A DNA stretch of 64,000 nucleotides, taken from contig NZ_CP088023.1 in NCBI RefSeq assembly GCF_013373795.3, positions 1-64,000 of the forward strand, in the 5' to 3' direction. Numbering within the stretch: the stretch's first letter is position 1; the number at the start of each line of letters is the position of its first letter. The position numbers and the translations under genes were made by a program. This DNA comes from Bradyrhizobium quebecense (GTDB lineage Bacteria; Pseudomonadota; Alphaproteobacteria; Rhizobiales; Xanthobacteraceae). Below the pieces are notes generated by a model, which did no database searches, was not told the DNA's origin, and worked only from the letters and a program-made list of their open reading frames with translations. Positions 17,592-27,208 of this stretch are shown here, piece by piece.

Positions 17592-18080
17592 GTGTCTCAC
17601 GTCACGATCACTGACCCGCATCATTTCCTATTTGGGCACCGGCTTGAGGTGCTGAAGGAGCGGTCGGGACGCGGTCCCGCCTACGTTGTTGTCGCGCTGC
17701 CGGACGGACGGCGGCGGGGGGTTCGGATCGCGTCGACGGATCTTACCGAGACGTCGATCGCTTTCCGCCCGAACGCGGCCGACCTGCCGCGCATCAGTGT
17801 ACGGACGCTGATCCCATTGATGCAACATTTGAGCGCGAGTCTGAGCCTTCTCGACGAGAAGGTGATTCGCGATGACCCACCGACCGCTCCCAGGTCGCGT
17901 TGCGTATCGACCCCTGCCAACGTTGGCAAATCCATCCGGCCGTCCGATGGCCGATATTCCGCGCCTCTGGCCGAATCTGTCGACCGCGACGCAAACCCAG
18001 ATTGCTCAAACGATCGCCGCGCTGATGCGGCGAATGCAAGCGATCCCCGGCACGCCCGGAAGGGGACTGGGTCGTGCTGA
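17592..18080 (+). CDS. Small DUF5372-like protein of the recombinase element (right copy)
   Basis: Same protein as at 14951-15439 except Tyr for His in the second half. It begins just inside the element end and overlaps the recombinase gene by 7 bp. The conserved-looking part is the first 90 residues or so. Role unknown; presumed recombinase partner. Confidence 0.5.
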   Translation: MSHVTITDPHHFLFGHRLEVLKERSGRGPAYVVVALPDGRRRGVRIASTDLTETSIAFRPNAADLPRISVRTLIPLMQHLSASLSLLDEKVIRDDPPTAPRSRCVSTPANVGKSIRPSDGRYSAPLAESVDRDANPDCSNDRRADAANASDPRHARKGTGSC

Positions 18081-18099
18081 TCAGCTCGACCGTCGCTGA
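17872..18099 (+). CDS. Second small protein of the recombinase element (right copy)
   Basis: Same 75-residue frame as at 14932-15159, overlapping the genes on both sides. Helical, no recognised domain. Confidence 0.4.
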   Translation: MTHRPLPGRVAYRPLPTLANPSGRPMADIPRLWPNLSTATQTQIAQTIAALMRRMQAIPGTPGRGLGRADQLDRR

Positions 18100-20176
18100 C
18101 GAGCGGCTCACGACGGCTCACCGAGCCAAGTTGGCCTATGTCTACGTGCGGCAGTCATCCGTGAACCAGGTGCGCCAGCATCAGGAGAGCACCGAGCTGC
18201 AGTACCGCCTTGTCGATCGCGCCATCGGTCTGGGCTGGCCGCCCGAGCGCGTCCAGGTGATTGACGAGGATCTGGGCAAATCCGGTGCTGGCGGCGTGGA
18301 CCGTCATGGTTTCCAGAAGCTCATTGCCGAGATCGGCCTTGGCAACGCCGGTCTCGTGGTGAGTCTCGACGCTTCGCGCTTGGCCCGCAATAACCGGGAC
18401 TGGCATCAGCTTCTCGAACTGTGCTCGGTATTTGGCGTGCTGATTGCGGATGGCGAGCGGCTTTACGATCCGCGCGCCTATCACGACCGCCTGCTGTTGG
18501 GCCTGTCCGGCATCATGAGCGAGGCGGAGCTGCATCAGCTTCGGATGCGCCTTCACCAAGGGGAACGGCAGAAGGCGGCGCGGGGCGAACTGCGGCTGCC
18601 GCTGCCGGCCGGGCTCGCCTACGATCGAGCGGGCACAATTGTTCTCAATCCGGATGAGGAGGTGCGCGCCCGTCTTCATCTCGTGTTTGCTAAATTCCGG
18701 GAACTGCAAAGTGCGCGCCGTGTGATGCGCTACTTGGACAGGAATGGATTGTCCTTGCCGGTTCGGCCGCTGCTTGGACCTTCTCCACACGAGATCGTCT
18801 GGCGTGCGCCAGATAGCACACGCGTCCTTAATATCCTTCAGAATCCGGCCTATGCTGGGGCGTATGTTTATGGCCGCCGGCAAAAGGACCCGAGCCGATG
18901 CCGGCGGGGATCGCTGACGGGAACGGTCAAGGTAGCGATCGCGGATTGGGCGGTTTGCCTCCACGCCGCTCACCCAGGCTATATCAGCTGGGAGGAGTTC
19001 ATGGCCAACCAGGGGCGATTGGCAGATAACGTCTGCCGCTATGAGGCAGGTCACTCTGGCGTACCGCGCAAGGGGGCAGCCCTGTTACAAGGAATTGCGG
19101 TCTGCGGTCGTTGTGGACGGCGCATGAGCATGCGCTACACGGGCCCGAATGCCGACTATCCGGTCTATTGCTGCCGCTCGGATCGGGACCAGCAAGGCAG
19201 TGCAATGTGCCAGGAAGTCCGGGCCTTGGCGGTTGACGCGCTGGTCGAGCGGATAGTCCTCGACGCCCTGGTGCCGGATCAGATTGAGATCGCACTCGCA
19301 GCCGCGGGCCAACTGGAGCAGGAGAGCCGTCAGCTCGAGCGCCAGTGGGCGCTTCGCGTGGAGCGCGCCCGCTACGAGGCCGAGCGCGCTCGGCGCCAGT
19401 ATGACGCCGTAGAGCCCGAGAACCGTCTTGTGGCGCGCTCACTTGAGCGGGCTTGGGAAGAGAGGCTGCGTGTCGCAGAGGCGGTCGAGCAGGAGCATGC
19501 GCGTTGGCGCGGGCAAGAGCCGCTTCTGATTGGCCCGGCGGAATGCGCAGGGCTACAAGCGCTCGGCGAGAACCTGCCGCGGATTTGGAACGCGGCCACC
19601 ACGTCGGCAGCCGATCGCAAGCGCATTCTGCGATTTGTGATCCGCGAAGTCGTTCTTGATCAGAAGCGGACCCGAGGTCAGGTGTGGCTCAAGATCGTCT
19701 GGCAGACCGGTGCAACCAGCGAGCATCACGTGCAACGGCGCGTTCAGACATACCGTGATTACATCGACATTGATCGGTTGCGGCAACGGATCGTCGAGTT
19801 GAATGCTGAACACAAAATGGATGCCGAGATCGCGGCAATACTCAATCAGGAAGGCTTCGTCGCGGCTCGAGGCTGCGCCTTCAAAGGCGAGAATGTCTGG
19901 CTGTTGCGTACCCGCTGGGGCATTCCCACCGTCAAAATCAACGGCGTGGACAAGAATCCGATGCGCTGGCCCGATGGAAGCTTCTCAATTCAGGGCGCAG
20001 CGGCTGAGCTTGGAGTGACCCCGCAGACGGTGTTCGATTATCTCGCGCGGGAATTGCTGGCAGGTCGTCAGTTAGCCAAAGGCCAGCCATGGCAGATCGA
20101 GCTCTCAGACGACCAAATCCGTCAGCTTCGCAATCGGGTACGACGCACCAAGCGTTCGAAGAAGGAGGCATCATGA
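18074..20176 (+). CDS. Large serine recombinase (right copy)
   Basis: Same 700-residue recombinase as the left copy apart from Glu for Asp near the C-terminus: resolvase domain with Ser28, recombinase domain, zinc ribbon and coiled coil, with all landmark residues present. It runs opposite to the istB gene that it interrupts. The two copies face away from each other, so recombination between the arms would invert the spacer with IS1380, and recombination at the att cores could delete or move either copy. Confidence 0.9.
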   Translation: MLISSTVADERLTTAHRAKLAYVYVRQSSVNQVRQHQESTELQYRLVDRAIGLGWPPERVQVIDEDLGKSGAGGVDRHGFQKLIAEIGLGNAGLVVSLDASRLARNNRDWHQLLELCSVFGVLIADGERLYDPRAYHDRLLLGLSGIMSEAELHQLRMRLHQGERQKAARGELRLPLPAGLAYDRAGTIVLNPDEEVRARLHLVFAKFRELQSARRVMRYLDRNGLSLPVRPLLGPSPHEIVWRAPDSTRVLNILQNPAYAGAYVYGRRQKDPSRCRRGSLTGTVKVAIADWAVCLHAAHPGYISWEEFMANQGRLADNVCRYEAGHSGVPRKGAALLQGIAVCGRCGRRMSMRYTGPNADYPVYCCRSDRDQQGSAMCQEVRALAVDALVERIVLDALVPDQIEIALAAAGQLEQESRQLERQWALRVERARYEAERARRQYDAVEPENRLVARSLERAWEERLRVAEAVEQEHARWRGQEPLLIGPAECAGLQALGENLPRIWNAATTSAADRKRILRFVIREVVLDQKRTRGQVWLKIVWQTGATSEHHVQRRVQTYRDYIDIDRLRQRIVELNAEHKMDAEIAAILNQEGFVAARGCAFKGENVWLLRTRWGIPTVKINGVDKNPMRWPDGSFSIQGAAAELGVTPQTVFDYLARELLAGRQLAKGQPWQIELSDDQIRQLRNRVRRTKRSKKEAS

Positions 20177-20818
20177 AGTCATCGGCTCACCGAACACACT
20201 GGGCCATTCGCCGAACGCAAGATTGGTGGTGACAATGATGGAGGTGCGCTCGTAGAGCCGGCTGATGAGATGGAACAGGAGCTGACCGCCGGATTGCGCG
20301 AACGGCAGATAGCCCAGCTCGTCGAGAACGATGAAGTCCATGCGGGTCAGATGCTCGGCGAGCCGTCCCTGCCGACCGTTGCGGGTCTCGGTCTCGAGCC
20401 GGTTGACGAGGTCGACTACGTTGTAGAAGCGTCCTCTGGCGCCATCGCGGATGCAACTTCTGGCGATGGCAATGGCCAGGTGGGTTTTGCCTGTACCGGT
20501 GCCGCCAACCAGCACGACGTTGCGTTGTTGGGCGATGAAGCCGCCGCCAGCGAGATCATTGACGAGAGTCTGATTGATCGGCGTGCCGTCGAACTGGAAG
20601 TCGGCGATGTCCTTGGCGAGCGGCAGCTTGGCAATGGTGAGCTGGTATTTGATCGACCTGGCTTGCTTCTCGTTGATCTCGGCGTTGAGCAGGTCGCCGA
20701 CAATGCGTTGAGGCTCGTGCTGGCGCTTGACGGCAGTTGCCATGATCTCGTCGAAGGCAGCCTTCATGCCGTAGAGCTTAAGTTCGCCCATGAGGTCGAA
20801 GATTTGGGTTCGTTCCAT
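20171..20818 (-). pseudogene. istB: IS21 IstB helper ATPase, head only
   Basis: IstB is the AAA+ helper of IS21 transposition. The fragment starts at ATG 20818, overlapping the istA stop, with GGAGG just upstream. It has the Walker A motif [15 protein letters not shown] and Walker B region [16 protein letters not shown], and reaches [14 protein letters not shown] before running into the recombinase element and a stop four codons later. About 40 residues of the normal C-terminus are displaced to 17320-17562. Confidence 0.85.
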
Positions 20819-22335
20819 CAGATGGTCCTCCGGAGGTTGTCGTAGCGGGCACAATCGGCGATCGGTGCATGACGGAGCGTCAGTGCGGCCGGCGTCATGA
20901 TGTTGGCCGGTGGGGCGGGTTCACGTTGACGGGCCAGGATATTGAGAACGACATCGGCGGAATGGACGCTGTGACTGAGCGCTTCGGCACAAGCCGCTTC
21001 CACCGCGGACAGACCGTCAGTCAGCACCGCGGTGAGGATGTCGACCATCTGCCGATTGCCATCGTCGGTGCTGGCCAGCTTGCGCCGGATCCGCTCGATC
21101 GCGGCCGGCAGCACCCAGTCTTTGAAGGGAGCACCGTTGCGCAAGGCGCCGGGTTTGCGGGCGAGCACCGGCACATAATGCCAGGGGTCGTAGACGGTAT
21201 CGCCGCGGCCAAAGGATCGCGGGTGCTCGGCAACGATACGTCCATCCTGACGGATCACGATGCGATCGGCATAGGCTTGAACCTCGACCGGTCGTCCGAC
21301 TGCACTGGCTGCGACCGAGTACTTGTTGTTGTCGAAGCGCACCAGGCAGGTCTTCGAGACCGATGCTGTCACCGCATGGAAGCCGTCGAAGCGGCCGGCA
21401 TAGGGAACGAGTTTGGGGCGTTCGGCTTCGAACACGTCCCAGATCGTCTGATCGACCAGCTCCGGATGGCGATGAGCCTTGGCGTAGGCGATGCACTTGT
21501 CGAGCAGCCAGGCGTTTAACTCGTCGAGGTTTTTGAACCGCAGCCGCGGCGTGAAGAAGCGCTCCCGGACCAGCCCGACCTGGTTCTCGACCTGCCCCTT
21601 CTCCCAGCCCGACGCTGGCGTACAGGCGACCGGATCGACCAGATAGTGGCTGCACATCTGCAGGAAGCGGCGATTGTAGAGACGGCCTTTACCGACAAAG
21701 ATCGTCTCCACCGCGGTCTTCATGTTGTCGTAGATGCCGCGGGTGCAGGTGCCTTTGAACAGGGCGAATGCCCGGTCGTGGGCGTCGAACACCATCTCCT
21801 GCGTCTCCCGCGGATAGGCCCGCACGAACAGCATGCGACTGTGACAGAGCCGAACATGAGCAGCCTTCACCATCACCGTGGTGCCGCTCAGCAGGACCAC
21901 CTCGTGGCTCCAGTCGAACTGGTAGGCTTCGCCTGGTGCAAAGCTCAGCGGCACATAAGCCGACGCTGTCGAGGTGCCGCGTTCCTTGGTCCACCGTCGG
22001 GCGTATCGACGAACCGCATCATAGCCGCCGGCATAACCCAGGCCGCGGAGTTCCTCGAATAGCCGGATCAGCGTCAGCCGTTCCCGCGCCGCCTTGCTCT
22101 CATTCCCTGCCAGCAACCGATCAAGCTCGGCACTCCAGGCACCCATCTTCGGGAGCGGCTGCGTCTCGCGCTCGTACCGGAACTCCGTCGCTTGAGAACG
22201 AATGACCTTGCGAACCACCTTCCGCGATACGCCAAGTTCTCGGCAGATCGCCTTGATCGGACGACCATCAACAAAGTAGGCGCGACGGATCTTACCAATC
22301 GTCTCCACCACCAGCATCCCAACCTCGGCTTCCAT
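20818..22335 (-). CDS. istA: IS21-family transposase IstA
   Basis: A 505-residue DDE transposase. An N-terminal helix-turn-helix ([20 protein letters not shown]) is followed by the catalytic core with [12 protein letters not shown] (Asp), the region YDNMKTAV (Asp) and [16 protein letters not shown] (Glu), then a C-terminal beta domain. An alternative start at 22317 (MLVVETIG) fits the usual IstA N-terminus better. The frame is intact and istB follows with overlapping stop and start codons. Confidence 0.9.
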   Translation of the reverse strand: MEAEVGMLVVETIGKIRRAYFVDGRPIKAICRELGVSRKVVRKVIRSQATEFRYERETQPLPKMGAWSAELDRLLAGNESKAARERLTLIRLFEELRGLGYAGGYDAVRRYARRWTKERGTSTASAYVPLSFAPGEAYQFDWSHEVVLLSGTTVMVKAAHVRLCHSRMLFVRAYPRETQEMVFDAHDRAFALFKGTCTRGIYDNMKTAVETIFVGKGRLYNRRFLQMCSHYLVDPVACTPASGWEKGQVENQVGLVRERFFTPRLRFKNLDELNAWLLDKCIAYAKAHRHPELVDQTIWDVFEAERPKLVPYAGRFDGFHAVTASVSKTCLVRFDNNKYSVAASAVGRPVEVQAYADRIVIRQDGRIVAEHPRSFGRGDTVYDPWHYVPVLARKPGALRNGAPFKDWVLPAAIERIRRKLASTDDGNRQMVDILTAVLTDGLSAVEAACAEALSHSVHSADVVLNILARQREPAPPANIMTPAALTLRHAPIADCARYDNLRRTI

Positions 22336-22488
22336 GACTCGATGGAAGCCACTGTGGACCCTTATCCCGGGGTCCCGATTGGATGCCGATCACCCCGAAA
22401 CGGGGGCGCATTGCCTCATCCAGAATGTTACTGGACAACTTCTCGCCGATGACTGGGTCGGCGCCACCGAATCGGTTCGGTGGCCTCT

Positions 22489-24174
22489 ATGGCGGGAAAG
22501 ATCAGCATGGGCGCGCGGCGCGAAGTGGTGTCGGCGGTGATGGAGCGTTACCGATCGGCCGGACGGGCGGAGAAGGGACGCATCCTCGACGCGCTATGCG
22601 CGACGACAGGCTGGCATCGCAAGCATGCGGTGCGTGCACTTCGGCCACGCGCGACGGTTGGGCCGCGCAAGGTCGAGGCGCCGCGAGAGCGCAAGCGTAG
22701 ATATGGCGCGACGGTCAAGGACGCGATGACGGCGCTGTGGGAGGCGTCGGATCGGGTGTGCGGCAAGCGGCTCAAGGTGATGATCCCGACCTTGCTGCCA
22801 GCTCTCGAGCAACATGGCCGATTGCAGCTTGGGCAGGCGGACCGTGATCGTGTTCTGGCGATCAGTGCCGCTACCATTGACCGCCTGCTCGTCGATGTGA
22901 AGCTCGTGGCGAGCGGCGGCAGGCGGCGCCGTGCCGGCTTCTATTCGGCAATCCGGCGCGAGGTCCCGATCCGCACGTTCAATGACTGGAACAGCCCGGT
23001 GCCCGGCTTCTGCGAGGTCGACATGGTCGCCCATGGCGGCACGTCGGTGGCTGGCTCGTTCATCCAAACCCTGACGATGGTCGATGTCGCCACCGGCTGG
23101 ACGGAGTGCCTGCCGTTGCTGACGCGGGAAGGTTCGCTGGTCGTCGAGGCGATCAACAGCGCACAGAGCCTGTTCCCCTGGCTGTTGCGCGGCGTGGACT
23201 TCGACAACGACAGCGCCTTCATGAACGATGTCGTCGTGCCATGGTGTCGCGAACAGAAGCTCGAAGTCACTCGCTCGCGCGCCTACAAGAAGAACGATCA
23301 GGCGTTCGTCGAACAGAAGAATGGTGCCGTCGTCCGCCGCCTCATGGGCTATGGCCGCTTCGATGGCGTCGAGACGGTGCGTGTGATGGGCCGCCTCTAT
23401 GCGGCGGCACGGCTCTACGTCAACTTCTTCCAGCCGTCGTTCAAGCTGAAGGAGAAGCGTCGCGAAGGGGCTAAAGTGATCAAGCGCTATCATCCCCCGT
23501 CGACGCCCTATGAGCGTGCATTGGCGCATCCCAAGGTGACCGCGGCCGTGAAGAAACGGCTACGCGATCAGTATCGCTCGCTCGATCCGGTCGCGCTGTT
23601 GGCGGAGATTCGCGTAACCCAAGAGGAACTCGGCAATCGCGTCGATCGTCGTGCCGGACAGGCGCGCGGCCTGCAACCCGCTCACACTAGCACCCTGCCA
23701 GCGACCGCGGCGACGTTCGCGAAGACGCTCGGCAAGACGGTGACGGTCGGCGAGCCGCGTGCCACGCACCGGCGAACTCGTCGGCCCTATAAGACCAGAG
23801 TTCGCATGCCGTCCAAGCTCGACCCGCATATTGCTGCGATCGAAGGTTGGCTCGCAGAGCAGCCGCAGCTGACGGCGCTCGCAATTGTCGGCCGGCTGAG
23901 CGAGAAATACCCCGAGGAGTTCGGGAAGAGACAGCATTCGATTGTGCAGCGTCTGCTGAGGGCGCTCAGACGGAGGGCTGCCGAACAGTTGGTCGCCCAG
24001 GGTCCGTTCGGCGACGCCACGACCGCTGCCCCATTGCCCGGGGTTGTGGACGGCTCGGGCTATTTAGGGCCCGACCCGCCCACAGCCCCTCTCGTCGAGC
24101 AAGCCGGGAAAGTCACCTGGCGCGGCCGATCAATCGACATCGGATCGTCATCGGCAATGGCGCCATCAGGGTAA
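22489..24174 (+). CDS. Integrase-core (rve) DDE transposase
   Basis: A transposase with an N-terminal helical DNA-binding part (RAEKGRILDALCATTGWHRK) and a retroviral-integrase type core: Asp in CEVDMVAHGG, Asp in GVDFDNDSAFMND and Glu in QAFVEQKNGAVVRR. The C-terminal third is basic (THRRTRRPYKTRVRMP) and helical. ATG 22489 is preferred over the GTG at 22480. I do not recognise the exact IS family; similar Rhizobiales proteins are called simply integrase-core transposases. The last 30 codons may already lie outside the original gene. Confidence 0.75.
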   Translation: MAGKISMGARREVVSAVMERYRSAGRAEKGRILDALCATTGWHRKHAVRALRPRATVGPRKVEAPRERKRRYGATVKDAMTALWEASDRVCGKRLKVMIPTLLPALEQHGRLQLGQADRDRVLAISAATIDRLLVDVKLVASGGRRRRAGFYSAIRREVPIRTFNDWNSPVPGFCEVDMVAHGGTSVAGSFIQTLTMVDVATGWTECLPLLTREGSLVVEAINSAQSLFPWLLRGVDFDNDSAFMNDVVVPWCREQKLEVTRSRAYKKNDQAFVEQKNGAVVRRLMGYGRFDGVETVRVMGRLYAAARLYVNFFQPSFKLKEKRREGAKVIKRYHPPSTPYERALAHPKVTAAVKKRLRDQYRSLDPVALLAEIRVTQEELGNRVDRRAGQARGLQPAHTSTLPATAATFAKTLGKTVTVGEPRATHRRTRRPYKTRVRMPSKLDPHIAAIEGWLAEQPQLTALAIVGRLSEKYPEEFGKRQHSIVQRLLRALRRRAAEQLVAQGPFGDATTAAPLPGVVDGSGYLGPDPPTAPLVEQAGKVTWRGRSIDIGSSSAMAPSG

Positions 24175-24179
24175 CGTTC

Positions 24180-24430
24180 GCAGATGCGGCAATACGGGGG
24201 GTCCTTATTCCATGCCGAAACACATCCTCTATTCGGATCGTCGCAGACCTCAACTGCCACACGAGCAGCGCCGCATTCATCAAATCCAGTGTTTCTGAAA
24301 GCGTGACTGTCGAGGCGACGGTACGAGGATCGGATTGCAGCCTATCAAACGCCGAGGTGATGCCTTCGGGAGAGATCGGGAAAGTGCTGAGCCAGGCCCT
24401 CGACCTCAACGGCCGACTTCGGAGCGCTCT
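24180..24430 (-). pseudogene. Unrecognised gene remnant
   Basis: The minus-strand frame ITSAFDRLQSDPRTVASTVT followed by LDLMNAALLVWQLRSATIRI looks like real protein. It has no start and breaks near 24390, where shifting by one base extends it upstream. I cannot name it. It ends against the transposase at 22489-24174. Confidence 0.3.
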
Positions 24431-24651
24431 TCAGGACGGCTTGAACACATTATGCGGCGGTCGGTGATGCCATGCTGGATTGTAGATTCCATCCGCAGGA
24501 CATCCAGTGACGATCGCCTGCTTGCGGCGCGGCGTGCAGCCGCCCAAGCTAAGGTGGGCGGCAAGTAAGGCTGCATCGCGACACGGCATGGCGCTGGATT
24601 TGCCTTTTCGCGACGTTTCTCGCCGAACTTCTTTCGAAGAGTGCCAACCTG
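24431..24651. other. Short stretch after the dCTP deaminase gene
   Basis: Nothing convincing here: no strong hairpin with a T-run after the deaminase stop, and no gene. Confidence 0.3.
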
Positions 24652-25365
24652 TCAGGAAATCGGATCCGATTCGTTCCGTTCTGACGTAGCTGCTCCTTGC
24701 CGCTCCCGCTCGAGCCTCGCGGCCTTCAATCTGGAAAGCTTCTCGAACGTTGCGGACGGCGACATCGTCCTCGGTATAAGGTCGACGGTTCCGACGTATT
24801 GTCCCGCTTCGTTCGAAGTCGTTTCGCCGGGACGCCCGCTTTCCGAACCATCGATCTGATGGAAGAAGAGTTGGGCTACCGTGTCGCCAGGATGCAGCGT
24901 CAGCGGAATCTCTCCCAAATTTCTGAGCTCCAGAGTGAGCGTGCCGGCAAAGCCGGGATGAATGCCTATAGCCGTCGCTATCGTGAGACCCAACCTTCCC
25001 CACGTGGAGCGCCCTACGACATACGACATCAGATCGCGCGGCAGTCGCAGATATTCGAGCGTCCCCGCAAGGATGAACTGGTGCGGATGGATGACCAGGG
25101 CCTTACCAAAAGGAACGTAGGACCTAGAATAGAGCTTTGCGAGTTCGAGATGGCGCTGGGCCTTGGGACCGAACGCCATTTCGTCGATCGCGCCGATCAA
25201 GGACGGCGACATGAGAGCGAACTCGAAGCCGAGGCGGACGTCGATGGAGGCCCTGTCGTCCTTGACCTGCTCGTCGGGCTCGAGGATCGGACTCACGACG
25301 AGCCTCTTCGAGAGATCGCGCGTCTTCAGGCGTCTTCGCAGTTCGCTTCCCGACAACACCGTCAT
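24652..25365 (-). CDS. dCTP deaminase-like protein
   Basis: A 237-residue protein of the dCTP deaminase / dUTPase fold, which converts dCTP to dUTP. The start is ATG 25365, overlapping the stop of the upstream peptidase gene (ATGA). Recognisable parts are the ASIDVRLG strand, GRSTWGRLGL (S120 and R124 at the usual active-site place) and GFAGTLTLELRNLG with the candidate catalytic E146, followed by LPLTLHPGD-like sequence. The C-terminal tail is about 40 residues longer than housekeeping Dcd. It is last in a four-gene minus-strand operon with a MerR-like regulator and a metallopeptidase, an unusual place for a housekeeping nucleotide gene. dCTP deaminases are known as dNTP-depleting anti-phage effectors, so a defence role is plausible but is inference. 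Confidence 0.85.
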   Translation of the reverse strand: MTVLSGSELRRRLKTRDLSKRLVVSPILEPDEQVKDDRASIDVRLGFEFALMSPSLIGAIDEMAFGPKAQRHLELAKLYSRSYVPFGKALVIHPHQFILAGTLEYLRLPRDLMSYVVGRSTWGRLGLTIATAIGIHPGFAGTLTLELRNLGEIPLTLHPGDTVAQLFFHQIDGSESGRPGETTSNEAGQYVGTVDLIPRTMSPSATFEKLSRLKAARLERERQGAATSERNESDPIS

Positions 25366-26750
25366 GCCTGCATCCAGATTCGTTTGGCCTCGGACAGTTC
25401 GACGGCCTTCACCAGCAGCGAGTGGAGCTTCTCGGACTTCTCCGCGATCAGGAGTTGCGGTTCCTCCTGCCGGACGGCGAGTTGGTCGAGCCGCGTTAGG
25501 AGCACGGCCCATCCGACGTTGAGGATGGACGACAGTTCGGCGTGGGTCGTGGATTCGAGGCTGACGCCGAACTCTATCGGAGGAATCGCCATGACCAGGG
25601 CGTCAAGGTGCTCCTTGAGATCCCGATCGAGTTGTTGCGAGGTGTAGAGCAGCGAGGGAGCGACCTGTGCGATGTGATCGTAGGCGGTGCGGAAGACCTC
25701 CTCGCTCACGCTTTCCACCAACTCCGGAAGCCGGCACAGGATGTGCGCCTCCTCCTCGTCGTAGTCCTTGGCGACGAGGCTCTCGATCAGCACGTCGTCC
25801 GGCGCGGGTTGTTCGAGCAACTGGCTGTTGATGCCCTCCTGGAGCTCGACGCCGGTGCGCTTCAGGAAGACGGACGGATGGTCCCACTTGCCCGCCCGGG
25901 TCAGGTTGCGGAAGGCGATCCTCCTTCTCAGGATCGCCGGCGGATGGGTCCGCGTCAGGATGTATTCGGAGGTCTTGCCCTGTATGAAGGCGCACAGGGC
26001 AAAGTAGAACGCCGGCCCGAGCATGCAGATTCCGACCGCGTCGGCGAGCAGTTCGGAGAGCCAGGACTTGGTCGTCGCATTGAAGAAGGTCTTACTCTCG
26101 GGACGAATGTCGGCGACACCGAGCGAAGTGAGCACCTTGTGCGAAAACTTCGTCAGTTCCTCGTCCGGAAAGTCGAACTGGGGCGCGATACTCTGGTGGA
26201 TGATGTGGCCGACTTCATGAGCCACGATGGCGAAATGAGGCAGGATGCCCAGCGCGCGGCTCGGGACGGTTATCCGCAGATACGGCCACTTGCTCTTCGC
26301 CGACAGTATCCGCTGCAGGTCTCGAGAGGTGTCCCGTATTCCCTCGAAGTCGGTGAGCTGAAAACGCCTTATCTCGTAGATAGGCGCCGGAAGCGCGCGG
26401 AAGAACGTGACGTTCGGAATCCTCAGAAGTTCGATCCACCTCTGCATCGGACCGACCACCGGATAAGGCAGATCCTCGGAGCCCGATCCCTCCATCTCGA
26501 CAAGAAGCGAGTAGACCAGGTTGTTGAGGTCGTTGGTGTCCTTGAGGATCTGAGAGCAGTCGGGGGCGGAGGCGGCGTCGAACCTCTGCAGATAGTCGAG
26601 CGAGGTATTCGAGATCGCTTCGCAGAGATCGAGCCATTCGGATGGACCGGACAGGTCTCCGGGATGCCCGCGCAGGCGGAGCTTCGCGACATGCGACTTG
26701 AGACGCGAGATCATGAACTCGGCTGCATTGCGTTCAGCCGGTAGGTTCAC
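25362..26750 (-). CDS. HEVGH zinc metallopeptidase-like protein 1
   Basis: A 462-residue, probably cytoplasmic protein with no signal peptide. H178, E179 and H182 form an HExxH zinc site in FAIVAHEVGHIIHQ. A likely third ligand is E233 in SWLSELLADAVGICMLGPAF, followed by a THPPAILRRR segment near 285. The same three-part signature occurs in the protein at 33529-34950, so the two form a family that I do not recognise by name. The N-terminal 160 residues are helical with no known domain. It lies 11 bp after the small gene upstream and overlaps the dCTP deaminase by 4 bp. It probably acts as a protease on an unknown substrate, and if it is the effector, the small upstream protein could hold it inactive. 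Confidence 0.7.
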   Translation of the reverse strand: MNLPAERNAAEFMISRLKSHVAKLRLRGHPGDLSGPSEWLDLCEAISNTSLDYLQRFDAASAPDCSQILKDTNDLNNLVYSLLVEMEGSGSEDLPYPVVGPMQRWIELLRIPNVTFFRALPAPIYEIRRFQLTDFEGIRDTSRDLQRILSAKSKWPYLRITVPSRALGILPHFAIVAHEVGHIIHQSIAPQFDFPDEELTKFSHKVLTSLGVADIRPESKTFFNATTKSWLSELLADAVGICMLGPAFYFALCAFIQGKTSEYILTRTHPPAILRRRIAFRNLTRAGKWDHPSVFLKRTGVELQEGINSQLLEQPAPDDVLIESLVAKDYDEEEAHILCRLPELVESVSEEVFRTAYDHIAQVAPSLLYTSQQLDRDLKEHLDALVMAIPPIEFGVSLESTTHAELSSILNVGWAVLLTRLDQLAVRQEEPQLLIAEKSEKLHSLLVKAVELSEAKRIWMQA

Positions 26751-26761
26751 GCGCCAGCCTC

Positions 26762-27199
26762 TCAGGACAGATGGGAAGCTTCGGCAGGTTTGTACGAACT
26801 CGCCGCGGACTCGTACTTCAGGCTGCGCAGCAGGAGATCAATCAGGTCCGCCGCGGCCTTTCGGCGTTCGGCATCGACGTCGCCGTTCCGGCCGAGTTCG
26901 GAAAGCACCGCCGCCGTGTTGCGGAGCTGCGGGACGAGTTCGCTCCGGAGGCGGGACGAGAGCATGCGGTGCACGAGTTCGTAGGCCTCAATGGTGTCGA
27001 CGGTCCCCCGCGTGTTCGAGAAGGCGGCGGCGGTCGTCGACGCCGATCCCTCCATGGCCTGGGTGACGAACCTCTGCAGATTGCGGAGCACGAGCTCGCG
27101 CCGGCCCCGTTCGAGGCTCTGGCCCCGGACCACGGCGAGGCTGTCCTCGAGCACGTGGCGAAGCCCGACGGAGAATACGAAATTCTGCGGCCTATCCAT
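26762..27199 (-). CDS. Small helical protein of unknown function
   Basis: A 145-residue protein, almost entirely predicted helix (LVLRNLQRFVTQAMEG, TVDTIEAYELVHRMLSSRLR, AAADLIDLLLRSLKYE), with no recognised domain, signal or membrane segment. It sits 9 bp after the MerR-like gene and 11 bp before the metallopeptidase, so it is co-transcribed with both. Its size and position would suit an adaptor or inhibitor of the peptidase; that is a guess from context. Confidence 0.6.
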   Translation of the reverse strand: MDRPQNFVFSVGLRHVLEDSLAVVRGQSLERGRRELVLRNLQRFVTQAMEGSASTTAAAFSNTRGTVDTIEAYELVHRMLSSRLRSELVPQLRNTAAVLSELGRNGDVDAERRKAAADLIDLLLRSLKYESAASSYKPAEASHLS

Positions 27200-27208
27200 G
27201 CGACACCA

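Larger units (their letters stand above)
17551..20188 (+). mobile_element. Serine-recombinase element, right copy
   Basis: Inverted partner of 12843-15480. It is cleanly inserted in istB: head on one side, tail on the other, and an 8-bp GTGTTCGG direct repeat flanking 17563-20189. This is the better copy for defining the element ends. Confidence 0.85.
17330..22405 (-). mobile_element. IS21-family element interrupted by a serine-recombinase element
   Basis: The ends share a motif: ATCGGCATCCAAAAGGGACC near 17351 and, inverted, ATCGGCATCCAATCGGGACC near 22360. Between them lie istA (intact), the istB head, the inserted recombinase element and the istB tail. With istB broken, the element should not transpose unless the insert excises precisely. 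Confidence 0.65.

Noticed and set aside
25542..26744. A 400-codon plus-strand frame opposite the first HEVGH peptidase
   Set aside because: Composition (Arg, Gln, Asp-rich, no hydrophobic core pattern) is that of a shadow; the minus-strand gene fits the operon spacing.
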